Shown here: positions 22,705-32,868 of the stretch, piece after piece
How positions within the stretch are numbered: the stretch's first letter is position 1
Layout: the number at the start of each line of letters is the position of its first letter
Source of the DNA: Lojkania enalia
Lineage: Eukaryota > Ascomycota > Dothideomycetes > Pleosporales
Reading direction: 5' to 3'
Length of the DNA: 63,854 nucleotides
Assembly (NCBI GenBank): GCA_010094045.1
Contig: ML986800.1
Location: 1 to 63,854 of the forward strand
Program-made: the position numbers and the translations under genes
The notes under the pieces: generated by a model
Seen by the model: only the letters and a program-made list of their open reading frames with translations
Told to the model about the DNA's origin: nothing
Database searches by the model: none

Positions 22705-23114
22705 ACTAGCGGCCACGAGAATATATAAGCACACAGTACCCTACCCGCAGAATTTTAGTCCACGATAATACCATAAGTACCAACATGCAGCAATCTCCGG
22801 ATACTTTTGCAAGCTCCACCTAATCCCCCTTCTATAAATCGCTAGCTCCTTATGCTCTGCCATTATTCTAAGATAGCCTGCGGCTAACCTCGGCATGTAG
22901 AGAGGTGAATTTTTTTCTAGGCTTGTCACAGTTCACGGCGGGAAAATCGACAATCACCAAGACTTCTATGTGTATGAGACTTTGCTTCGACAATGGTCGT
23001 CCTTCAACACCGTACTTTCGTACGAAGGGCATAGGAAATTGAGCTGGATATTCCTCTTCCTAGACGTTTCGCCATCCAAGTATGGGAACTACTTTAGTCT
23101 GTCCCGTATCACGC
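22705..23114. other. Region with weak coding traces
   Basis: A plus-strand frame at about 22,935-23,095 reads like protein (Y-V-Y-E-T-L-L-R-Q-W-S-S-F-N) but has no start and no recognised family; it may be a gene fragment. Confidence 0.25.
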
Positions 23115-23250
23115 AGCATCAAATACTGAGGCAAACATTGATGTATTGAGGGAGGGTAAATGGCTCGTCTGGCCAAAGGCTGGCAGTGGTGAGACTATAT
23201 AGGCCTGGGAAATAGGCTAGCTATAATAGGATGGTAGAAACACGTGACAG
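23115..23250 (-). mobile_element. Pogo-type terminal fragment, reverse
   Basis: Reverse complement matches the first about 135 bp of the transposon at 15,035, including the cacgtgtttctaccatccta terminus at its right edge. No transposase follows. Confidence 0.75.
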
Positions 23251-23934
23251 TAGTTGCTGTGCTTCCCTTCATATACCAACTAGAGGAGTCATACAAACTC
23301 TGCATCCTTGCTGATAGGTTACTTGGCAAGAGTTTTTGAAGAAATTGTTCGCTGGGAAATTATATTTGCCACGATCGAAAATTCTAGTAAAAGTTATTTC
23401 TCTGATATTCTGAGTCTTATTGCGGAATTTTATGGCGGTGGTCTTGATAATGAAAAGCTCTAGGCCCTCTTCGTCTCTATCTGCAGGCAGCAGTCACATA
23501 TCGTGCTACTAGATAACGCAGCTAAGGGCTCAAATCTCCTAGAGGAGTCCTATCGGTATATATGTATCGAGATTCTTGCCTTTACCATTCCTTGCTAAAT
23601 CAAAATAAAGCTCAGAACTCAGAAAATATGATTATACGAAGATATATACGACTAAACATTGTGTTTATTTATTTCTCAATGCATTGGGCATTGCATTATT
23701 CTCCAAGTATACAACACACTATCAGCCATCTGATCAGGATTTAAACACAGGATTAGGATCTTTGGGGTGTATGCGTGAAATAAGAAATGGAAATGGAAAT
23801 CCCGGCTTGGGCTATGATAGGATAGTATCAAGTACAATATCAATGAAAGATTCCCATTGTGACTAACACGTGTTCCACCACCATCAGGGAGTGAATTCAT
23901 GAGGATCTGTTTATACGATGCGAGTTCGCGGAAT
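23251..23934. other. Region with weak coding traces
   Basis: A frame at about 23,330-23,550 on the plus strand reads F-E-E-I-V-R-W-E-I-I-F-A-T with one TAG, then V-L-L-D-N-A-A-K-G. It looks like a decayed gene segment, unidentified. The remainder is unrecognised. Confidence 0.25.
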
Positions 23935-24105
23935 AGAGATGTAAGCTCAGGTCACGTGCCTGGTCAGCTGTGAAGCCCTTGACTAAGCAGTCTTATGTAC
24001 TATATGTTCTCCAGCCTTACCTTGACCGAGAGGTCAAGGGGACCTCATCAATACATCTATCTATACCACCCTATACAGTCTCCACCCCCTCCTGCTTACA
24101 AGAGA
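23935..24105 (-). mobile_element. Solo LTR, 161 bp, same family, reverse
   Basis: Ends TGTAAG..CTTACA at 23,940-24,100, with duplication agaga on both sides. Reverse complement of the LTR at 22,529-22,699 apart from a 10-bp length difference near the cccttgacc segment. Different target duplications show the two inserted independently rather than as terminal repeats of one element. Confidence 0.85.
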
Positions 24106-24816
24106 GAATAGACTAGAAAGTCGTGCAAGGATTGAGACTTATCAGTGATTTGAGAGCTTTCCAGGCTTCTACACGCCCTTAATAAAGCTTCGAACATAAG
24201 AGCGCAAATGATAAGGATGACGTTACATACGATAAAGCCTGAGCACCAAGGCTTTAGGAGCTCCAATACAATGCGAAATTATGACAAAAATGGGATAATA
24301 ATTAGCCTTAACGAATATAGTGCAACTATCTTAAGCAAATACTCACGTTGGGAAGGATGAAGGGGTCACTAAGAGTGTGGCTGCAACCGTAGAACTTTTG
24401 CTCCTGAATTCTGGCTCTAGGTTCTATATTAGGGGATGCAGACTCCGGAATTTCGAAGAAATATTCTGAGCTGCAAAGCCAACCACGAATTCAATATTTA
24501 TTGATGCAAATTGTATAATATAGCATGGACACGATTGTGACAGACGTCTCCCCTCTGGAGAGTATATTGGTCGAATTATTCCACTCATTTCCTTATAGTA
24601 ACTTCATTCGCCACGGCTGCTTTCACCCCGAAAATCCTAGCCTCGGAAAGCTCTTTTAAATATCTATTTAAGGCACATAAAATCAGCGAGTGATTCTCGC
24701 CGAAAACTACTGTCCTTAAACTCACATAAACGCGCTATTCCTAGCCTACTTATACGTGAATATGAATTGATCTTGACTCCTGCCAGAGTTGAATCATTTT
24801 ATCGAGGCCTAATGCC
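24106..24816. other. Intergenic, nothing recognised
   Basis: Lies downstream of the PTH11-like gene; no supported feature. Confidence 0.4.
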
Positions 24817-26102
24817 TTAAACTCCCGGGACGTGATTTAAATCTCCATCGGCGGTAGCTATCTCATCAAATGAGACCTCATCCTGACGCATAGCCTTCCG
24901 GCCGAGTTGTTTATTTGATTTCCGCTCGCCGCTCGAAGTTTCTTTAGATGGATAGCTGATGACATTCTGTTTCTTTATTCTGGCACACAGCTTCGGCAGA
25001 ACTGGCAAGCAAATAACGAGAAATCCAGCAGCAGTCTCCGCATAGCTGGACAGAGCGGCGAGAGATGCGTAGTAGACGATGTCCTGGGTATTCACGATAA
25101 CATAACTGTGATAGAATCGCAACCCTGAAAAGGCGCATGCCCTAGGTCGAGTAAGTGCAACGCGTCGGTACTGAGGGATAATCTATTTTTCTTACAGGGC
25201 GCCAACTAAAAATATCGCAGCAACCTTTGCCTTCTGGGATCGTGCCATATTTAGACACCATATGACCTTTTGTGAGAATATGAGAATCAATAGGTCGGAT
25301 ACGAAGTTGACGCCTGCTGCCGTAACGTCCAAGACTTTAACATTCAGGCAGGAGCCAGTGACGATCAGCGGATCCCACTTCTTCTGAATTGGCCTACAAG
25401 CAAAGATCTCCAGAAATACGCAAGTAAAATAGAAGATGGAGTTTGTCCATATCAGCATATGGGTTATCCAAAACGTCTTCGATCTTTGACCTGGGACCAC
25501 AAAAACTCGGAGAAACTGGATCAGGATGGCTAGTTTGAGGAAAAGGATCGTGACATCGTACATAATTGCTCCGACGTTAAAGTACTGCAATTAATTAATA
25601 GGAATAGCGGCGATCGATTCAGATATTAAATAGATTACCAATAAGAACCTGATGATATTCTTCACCTGTAGATCCCATTGATGTATTATAGGCGCGAATT
25701 GTAAGACGAGAAATGACGGCACTACATGTCCGACCTCTGCTGCCTGGTGACCTTCGTTAAATTGGGGTTACATAGAATACTTCAATGTCAGCGTACTAGA
25801 GCTAATAGAAGAATGTCTGCGCTCCTCAGTTATTCAAATGCGGAAGCAAAGTCAACATCGTAATCCTTACAGTCTTCAGTGTGCATTTTCTTCACCAAGG
25901 AAAGTTTAACAACGAATCGCATGGCGGTCACTAGGCTGGAAATTGTAAATGTGGCGATTAATACGCCATATCCTAAGCTTTTCTTTGAAGGGGGATTCTC
26001 AAAGTTGGAAACTGTTCCAGGAGGTGGAGAGGCAGCTGGGCCATTGAGGATTATTTCAGTCAACTGGTCAAGAACGGAAGGGCTAGCCATTTTGGCAATC
26101 AA
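24817..26102 (-). CDS. PTH11-like/rhodopsin-domain integral membrane protein
   Basis: Five exons give 356 residues in one frame: 26,102-25,871, 25,816-25,797, 25,743-25,639, 25,584-25,196 and 25,141-24,817. Introns are 53-55 bp with GT..AG ends (gtaagg, gtacgc, gtaatc, gtaaga). Hydrophobic helices include Y-G-V-L-I-A-T-F-T-I, I-L-L-L-A-L, A-I-M-Y-D-V-T-I-L-F-L-K-L-A-I-L and T-N-S-I-F-Y-F-T-C-V-F-L-E-I-F-A-C-R-P-I, typical of the fungal rhodopsin/PTH11 family. The C-terminal tail is cytosolic, Lys/Glu-rich. Members sense surface or chemical cues at the plasma membrane; the ligand here is unknown. No stop interrupts the model. The 20-nt second exon should be checked with transcripts. Met5 is an alternative start. 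Confidence 0.78.
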
Positions 26103-27164
26103 GAATTGATGAATCTGATCGCGAATGATTCAAGATGCTCTAAATACACATATACATTCACAAACAATAAGGAGCTTCTCAGCATTCTGAGCGTTTGCTT
26201 ATATAGAGTGTAGCCCAAATACGGAATGCTACACTGCCACCTAATTGAGTGTTGTACCGTTTCTGCGAGATAATCAGTCGCAAGCAATCTGATTCTGTCT
26301 GGGACAGAATCAAGTAAGGATAATTGTAGCACAGAACTCAGCTCTCCCCCGGGGTACAGCAAGGATGTTGACATGCTCATATAACGAGCCACTATTTCGG
26401 AATAATTCCCCAGATGGGTGTCCTAATGTCTGAGCGCGACGCATCTATTGCCAATGTCCTTCGGTGTCCGGCTTGCATTTGGATACGAGTCCAATTTGAA
26501 TGCATCTACTGCACATATAAAGACATGGAAAGTAATTTTTGTAGCACAGTGAGTCAATCCATATATTATTTTGAAGAAGGTACTACTTCTAGAGAGTACT
26601 TAAATATCCATAAGGTTAAGTCAAAAAATAATATTGTATTTCAAGATCAATTCGCAGGTTAGCGCGATACGAGAACCAAAACGATGACGGGGCCGGGTAG
26701 ATTGCCCATCCCGGTGAAGAGAACCTAAAAATACCCGCTAATTACATTTTTATCTCTCCACACGTTGCGCTGCAATCATTTACGTGGTGGAACCTTTTTC
26801 TTTTCAGCTCCGGAGTTTGCAACAAATCAGACGCGGACTAGGCACACCCATTGCAACACTTGTAAATGACATTCGGCTCCCCAATGCTGTTTGTCCGGCA
26901 CATATTATGTGGGATGATCTGCAAATTTTCGACCATTCTTAAGTATGTGAGGTGTCTCGTTTTCGAGATAGCATTACAGGCAGTCCGCTGGGCGACGGCT
27001 TATAAATATCCGCTTCAAATTGTGGTCTTTTGCTCGCTTCCAGACATAAAATTGGCTAATCATTCTTGTAAGAATGATTTTCTGGTATAATACTATAAGA
27101 CAAAAATCTATCAGCTTAGGGCTGATTGGCGTGTAAGAAGGTTCAGAGAGGCGAGAAAGGCGTG
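26103..27164. other. Region without a supported gene
   Basis: Short frames on both strands (26,099-26,392 minus, 26,414-26,662 plus, 26,866-27,090 plus) without recognisable domains or introns. Confidence 0.35.
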
Positions 27165-27311
27165 TCACGTGTTCCTATTATCCTATTATAGTTGGTCTAT
27201 TTTTCAGGCCTATATAGTCTCGCTACTGCCAGCCTCTGGCCAGGAAGGCCACTTACCCTCCTTCAATGCATCAATATTCGCCTCAGCAATTGATGCTGCC
27301 TGATACGCGAC
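27165..27311 (+). mobile_element. Pogo-type terminal fragment, forward
   Basis: Matches the first about 145 bp of the transposon at 15,035, starting cacgtgttcctattatccta and ending near gatacgcgac. CpA and TpG are mostly kept. No transposase follows, so it is a truncated copy. Confidence 0.78.
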
Positions 27312-28560
27312 AAGGTGACAGGTTTCTGATGCAATGGAACGCCCTAAGGAAACGAATATAAAAAACAGCCCGCAGAAAGTTTATCAAATGATAAGTTGAA
27401 AAACTGGGCAATTCTGTTCGAAATGACTAAATATTATAAGAATACAGATGCTCAGCGTGCAAAAGGTATGTGTCAGGAAATAAATTTATCATGTGAACCT
27501 CCAGCCACAAAACCGATTTCGCGTGCATATTTGTGTACAGGCCACTTTCCTGGCCTCCTACACGTTCAACGCTCAATAGACCACCCAAATTTCTCATAGA
27601 AGTACACTGAATTATAGATCTGCCAGGTAATAGTTGGCACGTGTCTTTGTCGCACTTGAGGCGTATGCCAGTGGTGGGGTCTTACCAGCCGACTTCGTCA
27701 TTGACTTGTGTGCAGTTTTTCTTAAGAACCGCCATCTTTAGGAAGACAAGTCTTAGTGGCGTGATTTGTTCCCAATTTCATCATATATGGTCATGGCTTA
27801 TTTCAGACTTCGAGCTTGTCTAAGTACCTTGTAGGGGTTTGCTAGCTTCGAGTCTCAATATTTAGACCTAGGTATCATAACGATTAGATCATGGCCCAAT
27901 GCAACAAGCTAGAAAGCTATGAACATGCTATGAAGAATATAATAGTCACATCAAAATATGGGGAATTATAAGTTCTGTATAATGGTCTGCTAGAGGGTAG
28001 TCCCAGGCTTACAGGAGACTGTAACGCCGTTGAAGACGCATTCGCGCTTGGCGAAAATGCCATATAGAGAGCTACTAATATCCTAGAATTGGACAGATCA
28101 AGTCTCATAGTCATATGAACAAGAATATGGAGTACTGCTCTTCTTAATCCTTCAGCTTCCAGGGACAGATCAAATACCGACCAAGATGAGGCTATTAGGG
28201 TCTATATGCGTAAGGCGAAAATGGAACGCATCTGAGGCTCAGAGTGCCTTAACGACGGGACGCCTTGGCGATTTCTCGTTCTAGATACCTTCCAAGGCAA
28301 ATCAATTTTTTCGAACGCAAGCGAGATGGCTCGATACGCCCACCAGCGCCGCCACCTCTTGGTGTAGTGTTCACAGGACGGCAAATGATCGGGCCTTGGC
28401 AGGGACACTGTCACCTGGAGCCGAGATCCGACAACCTGGAAAGCCGAACCGACGATACGTTGCTCAACATAACCTCAACCAACATCTCACCCTGCACTCC
28501 TTCCATCGTCAAGATCATAAAATATAGCATTCAGTGTTATTAATGTTGTTCTGACAGCGC
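27312..28560. other. Region without a supported gene
   Basis: Small frames (27,396-27,599, 27,641-27,823, 28,265-28,543) have no recognisable domain. Confidence 0.35.
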
Positions 28561-28870
28561 CGATGCCATATCCTTACGAGCATGGGCTGATGAAAATGCA
28601 CCATTCGTCAAACACGCCTGAGCCAATCTCGCCAACTAGGGTCACGTTTCAGGGCTATTAGAAGACGGAAAAACTTCAATCTACCAGGCCGCCATGTTCC
28701 ATCGCGTTATCAACGATTAGTGCAATATCTGCATGTTAGAGCCGAAATGAGAGGTCCGGAGAATCCGGGATGTCTCAGTAACGATCACGAGAAGATTCTA
28801 GTTTTTCAAACATTTCGTGAGATTGCCTGCAAACTCCTTGAGGTATGAACGGAGAGCGAGTTATTCACAA
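28561..28870 (+). pseudogene. Decayed coding fragment, unknown family
   Basis: One plus frame stays protein-like for about 100 codons (S-L-R-A-W-A-D-E-N-A-P-F-V-K-H-A, then G-L-L-E-D-G-K-T-S-I-Y-Q-A-A-M-F) while crossing several stops (TGA, TAG), most explicable as CGA or CAG changes. It has no start and no recognised domain. Probably the relic of a host gene. Confidence 0.35.
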
Positions 28871-29502
28871 GACAACGCAGCTTATATTTAATGAGATGAG
28901 GCTGAAGGAATAATGCATGAAGACCTAGCTTGTGTAACCCCAGCGCATAAAAGTTTTGTTTGACGCCGAGGTTCCGCAATCTGTGGAAATGGGCCCTGTC
29001 TCCAATCAAGGATCTCGCGTGGTTTCATGTTTCTCACCGTCTCCCGCCACGCATCGTCAATCCCATAGGTCTGGATTGCAATTCTATTGACTATCTCTCT
29101 TTGTGGAATAAACCTAATCAATTCGACTTGGCATTGATCTCAAGATGAGCTCTGGCCAGCCTTATTTCGAGGTTATGCGGCAGCCAACGTTGTGCCTCTC
29201 AGCGCTACAGGACCTAGCGCACGAGGGATAGATGACATTTCGCTTGGCCTCATGACTATTCCAGGTGCCACAGACTCATGGCCACGCTATCGAAGGACGC
29301 ATTTGGGAAGTGAGATGGGATTCTGCAGGAGGCGATCAAGAGGGAGTATAAGAGCTTCATGCTGCACTTAGATGAAAAGGCAAGCTTGAAGCTGAACTCT
29401 CTTTTTCTACACGCTCTTTCAAAAGCACTTTGATTATTCGAATATTGTTTTATTCATTCATTCGCTCATTTGCTCACTCCTAAATTACCTGCTACTTTCT
29501 AA
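28871..29502. other. Upstream region of the LPMO gene
   Basis: A possible TATA-like agtataaga lies at about 29,344-29,352, some 150 bp before the LPMO start. A minus-strand frame at 28,888-29,121 is protein-like but unidentified. Nothing else is supported. Confidence 0.35.
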
Positions 29503-30513
29503 ATGAAGACTTTTGCTCTTGCCGCTCTTGTAGCCTATGCTGCTCCGTTCGCTGCCGCTCACGCCACTGTCTTCGCTGCGTGGATCAACGATGTGGACCA
29601 GGGCCTTGGAAACAGTGCCTCTGGGTACATCCGCAGCCCACCCAATAACGACCCCATTGTCGACGTCACCTCCACCGACATGACCTGCAACAAGAACAAC
29701 GCGGCTACGGCCAAGACTCTGGAGATCAAGGGCGGTGACCAGATTACCTTCGAGTGGCACCACAACGACCGAAGCGACGCCGACGACATCATCGCCTCGT
29801 CTCATCTTGGCCCCGTCATGACCTACATTGCCCCGACCTCGTCCAACGGTGAGGGAGATGTCTGGATCAAGCTTGCTGAGGACGGCTTCGATGGCGACTG
29901 GGCCGTCAACCGCCTAATTGCGAACAGGGGCAAGCACAGCATCACGCTCCCTGACCTCGCTGCTGGCGAGTACCTCCTCCGTCCTGAGATCATTGCCTTG
30001 CACGAGGGCAACCGCGAGGGCGGTGCCCAGTTCTATATGGAGTGCGTCCAGATCAAGGTCACTTCCTCTGGCTCCAAGACACTCCCTGCTGGGGTTGCTA
30101 TCCCCGGGGCTTACAAAGCCACCGACCCCGGCGTCCTCTTCGACATCTACAGCCCCTTTTCCTCGTACCCGATACCTGGTCCTGCAGTCTGGGATGGTGC
30201 TAGCGGAGGTGATGCTGCTCCCGCTCCTGCTTCTAGTGCCGCTGCTACATCGTCTAATGCCGCTGCTCCCGTCTCTTCCCAGGCCCCTTCTGCCACTTCC
30301 GCTGCCATCGTCTCGTCTTCCGTCAAGACTACTCTCGTCACAATCGTGAAGACGGCTACTAAGAGTGCTGTTCCCGCGGCTACATCGAAGGTCTCAATAG
30401 GCGTCGCTCAGAAATGGTACCAGTGCGGTGGCAAGGGCTTTCCGGGCCCTAAGCAGTGCGCCGCCGGCCTAACTTGCGTAGTACAAAACCCTTACTACTC
30501 GCAGTGCTTGTAA
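29503..30513 (+). CDS. AA9 lytic polysaccharide monooxygenase with CBM1
   Basis: 336 residues, no intron. A secretion signal (residues 1-19) ends ..A-A-A, so the mature enzyme starts with His20, the first ligand of the copper 'histidine brace'. His101 (S-S-H-L-G-P-V) is the second His and Tyr178 (A-Q-F-Y-M-E-C) the axial Tyr, with His167 and Gln176 nearby. Cys62-Cys181 is the expected disulfide. The AA9 domain runs to about 215; an Ala/Ser/Thr/Pro linker follows; residues 303-336 form a family 1 cellulose-binding module (C308, C319, C325, C335; aromatic W305, Y331, Y332). AA9 enzymes oxidatively cleave crystalline cellulose or hemicellulose outside the cell. All key residues are present, so it should be active. 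Regiospecificity cannot be told. Confidence 0.96.
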   Translation: MKTFALAALVAYAAPFAAAHATVFAAWINDVDQGLGNSASGYIRSPPNNDPIVDVTSTDMTCNKNNAATAKTLEIKGGDQITFEWHHNDRSDADDIIASSHLGPVMTYIAPTSSNGEGDVWIKLAEDGFDGDWAVNRLIANRGKHSITLPDLAAGEYLLRPEIIALHEGNREGGAQFYMECVQIKVTSSGSKTLPAGVAIPGAYKATDPGVLFDIYSPFSSYPIPGPAVWDGASGGDAAPAPASSAAATSSNAAAPVSSQAPSATSAAIVSSSVKTTLVTIVKTATKSAVPAATSKVSIGVAQKWYQCGGKGFPGPKQCAAGLTCVVQNPYYSQCL

Positions 30514-31082
30514 GCACGCCATCACATCTGCGTTTGATCGATTTGTGGACCAAGATTTCCTATTGCATTATTTGCCATCCTTTGCATGCATCTGCATAGT
30601 GACCAGGCGCGTCACAATGGAAGAAGGCTTCTTGAATTTGGTTGATCCGAGTATATTCCTGTCGCTAGGCTTGATTGCCTGTTGTTTGGCGGCTCGTGCC
30701 CATGCCGATTCAATTCTTTTGTAGATATGTTGAATAGAATTCGAGACTTCCTCGGACTTCCAATATCACCTTCCTCTATCCATCTCTTTTCACCGTTCAC
30801 TTGGCAAATCTCTTGCATATTATTTCCGCAAGCACAATTCTCGATTGATCCCTACGTTAACAAGACGAGAGTGCGGTTATCGATATATACCCGAACTCGG
30901 AAGACGAAAACGGCCCCACATGGACCCTTGTTTCTCCCGATTTCCGAAGGCCGAGGCGCAACCATCTGATGACGACGATTTCTCCTCCAGCACCCATTCA
31001 CTCTCACACCTCGCATACCCCACGTGCATACAAAAGACAGTATAGACCTGCAAATGCACGCCTCTCTGCCTCTCACGCGCCC
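30514..31082. other. Intergenic between LPMO and Mpv17-like gene
   Basis: LPMO 3' region followed by the promoter of the next gene. An upstream in-frame ATG at 30,969 exists but is a less likely start (see next entry). Confidence 0.5.
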
Positions 31083-32113
31083 ATGATACGTCTCCCACGC
31101 GCCTGGACCCTTGTAGGTCCACGGCGCACCTCACAGTTCCAGAGCCGAATTCTGCATAGAGGGAATGCAACAAAGCCGCCGACTATGAATCGGAACGCAC
31201 CTGCAACTACGCCACTCTCTTCTACAGTGAGTACGAAGACTATCCCGGGCCCGAGCTGGCTGTGGCTCGAGCCGATTTACGTGCCATTTAGGGCATATGG
31301 AAGGGTGCAGCAAAAAAGGCCCTATGTGACGCAGTTTATCAGCGCGTTAGTAATTTATTTCCTGGGCGACTTGGTTGCGCAGGAGATTAATAAAGATGCT
31401 TCCAGTCCGCCGCTGGTGCTGCAGAAAGATGAAGGTCTAGAGAGCCAGGTAGAAAAGAAGCAGGATGATAAGGACGATCAGGGAATCCAGAGATGGGTAG
31501 CAGAAAGAGACTGGTCGCGAACAGGTCGAGCGCTGGTCATTGGTGGGCTGGCGGCTGTGCCGGGTTATAGGTGGTTCCTGTGGTTGGGCCAGAGCTTTAA
31601 CTATGGGAGTAAGGCGCTTAGTTTGTCAACGAAGGTACGTTTCCTCTTTCGTTCATCTGTCTATTTAGCACGAAATTTCCTACGGTTTTCAACCTGCTGA
31701 TATGAAATTGGTCAAAGGTCATGGTCAACCAACTCCTCTTCACCCCGCTCTTCAACACCTATTTCTTTGGCATGCAATCCTTCCTGTCCGGCTCCTCGCC
31801 CCCAGAAATCCTCGAAAGAATACAACATACTGTCCCTCCTAGCTGGATCAATAGCTGCAAGATTTGGCCTGCGGTCACGGCTTTCAGTTTTACCTTTGTG
31901 CCGGTTATGTATCGGAGTATTTTTGGAGGCGTGATTGCAATTGGGTGGCAGACGTATTTGAGTTTGCTGAATGCTAGGGCGCAAGAGGTGGAGGAGGTGG
32001 AACATGCGCATGCGCATGAAAACCAACACGAAAATAAGCACGAGAATAAGAAACGGGCAGTTAAGCGGTGCACGAAAGTTGAGGGTAGGGATCGCCGGAG
32101 GGTGGCTGCGTAA
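31083..32113 (+). CDS. Mpv17/PMP22 family membrane protein
   Basis: Two exons (31,083-31,634 and 31,718-32,113) around an 83-bp intron (gtacgt..caaag) give 315 residues. I chose the Met at 31,083 because it starts an Arg-rich, amphipathic presequence (M-I-R-L-P-R-A-W) fit for mitochondrial import; 30,969 would add 38 residues. Conserved family blocks are clear: P-Y-V-T-Q-F-I-S-A-L and G-D-L-V-A-Q in exon 1, P-G-Y-R-W-F-L-W-L-G, then F-N-T-Y-F-F-G-M-Q, S-W-I-N-S-C-K-I-W-P and I-G-W-Q-T-Y-L-S-L-L in exon 2. Proteins of this family (yeast Sym1, human MPV17) are inner-mitochondrial or peroxisomal membrane channels. A Lys/Asp-rich insert of about 40 residues and a His/Glu-rich C-tail are lineage additions. 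Confidence 0.9.
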
Positions 32114-32868
32114 CACGCTGATTGGCGATGTGAAATTTTGCATGGTCGGCGTTTTGGGATATTTCCGCGGTAAGGAAATATAGGAGCATCAAGATCTGTA
32201 TGAGATGGGACATTAGCATCGGAATGGCGGACCTCGACGGTCAATACATTTCTTTTGTCGCTAGTGGCGGGATAAATATAGAAGCATATCGACGGCGTCT
32301 GGGACAGCTAGATATACCACTTACGCAGGAGCGCTTCATAGATTTCTTATCATTCTGTCCATGTCCTGAAATCTTGTTATCCCACATATTTATTTTTATT
32401 TACAGACTATTCTCTGTCTTTCCCAGTTCTCGTTCCCTTCCCCATGTCTCGTTGTCGTCCCTGTCTCGCGCAATTCCCGCCACAGTTGCCCGACAACTTA
32501 GGACTTCCAAGCCTTCCTTTCTCTGAATTTATTATTCATCCTGCTGAATGTGCAAACAACATCATCCACACAGAAAAAAAAAAAACCTAAAGCCAAGATA
32601 GGAATACGCTACACAAATAGCTCCCGCTTTGTTGTCTCGATAGGAGTGAGAGTGGGAGAGGACAACGATTGGCACGACATGATTGTCACTCAGTATAAAC
32701 AGGCCTATTACCGTATCTTTATGTGCATATCCACATCTACACAAATAACGACACTCCCGAGACATGTTCTTTATCCCTAAATATCTATGAATGTTCTCCA
32801 TTCATCTCACCCTTTAAACTTTTATCTCTCCCTAGCTTTCGAAACACTTCAAGTCCAATTTCCCCACG
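32114..32868. other. Intergenic, nothing recognised
   Basis: Separates the Mpv17-like gene from the hexokinase relic. A short poly-A run (about 32,575-32,585) is the only notable feature. Confidence 0.4.

Noticed and set aside
22529..24100. A DNA transposon with about 170-bp terminal inverted repeats
   Set aside because: Each 'terminal repeat' has its own, different 5-bp target duplication and TG..CA ends, so they are two independent solo LTRs.
29918..30349. 143-codon plus frame inside the LPMO gene
   Set aside because: Out-of-frame shadow with Leu/Ser/Pro low-complexity composition.
31712..32244. Two minus frames opposite exon 2 of the Mpv17-like gene
   Set aside because: Antisense shadows of a gene with clear conserved motifs.
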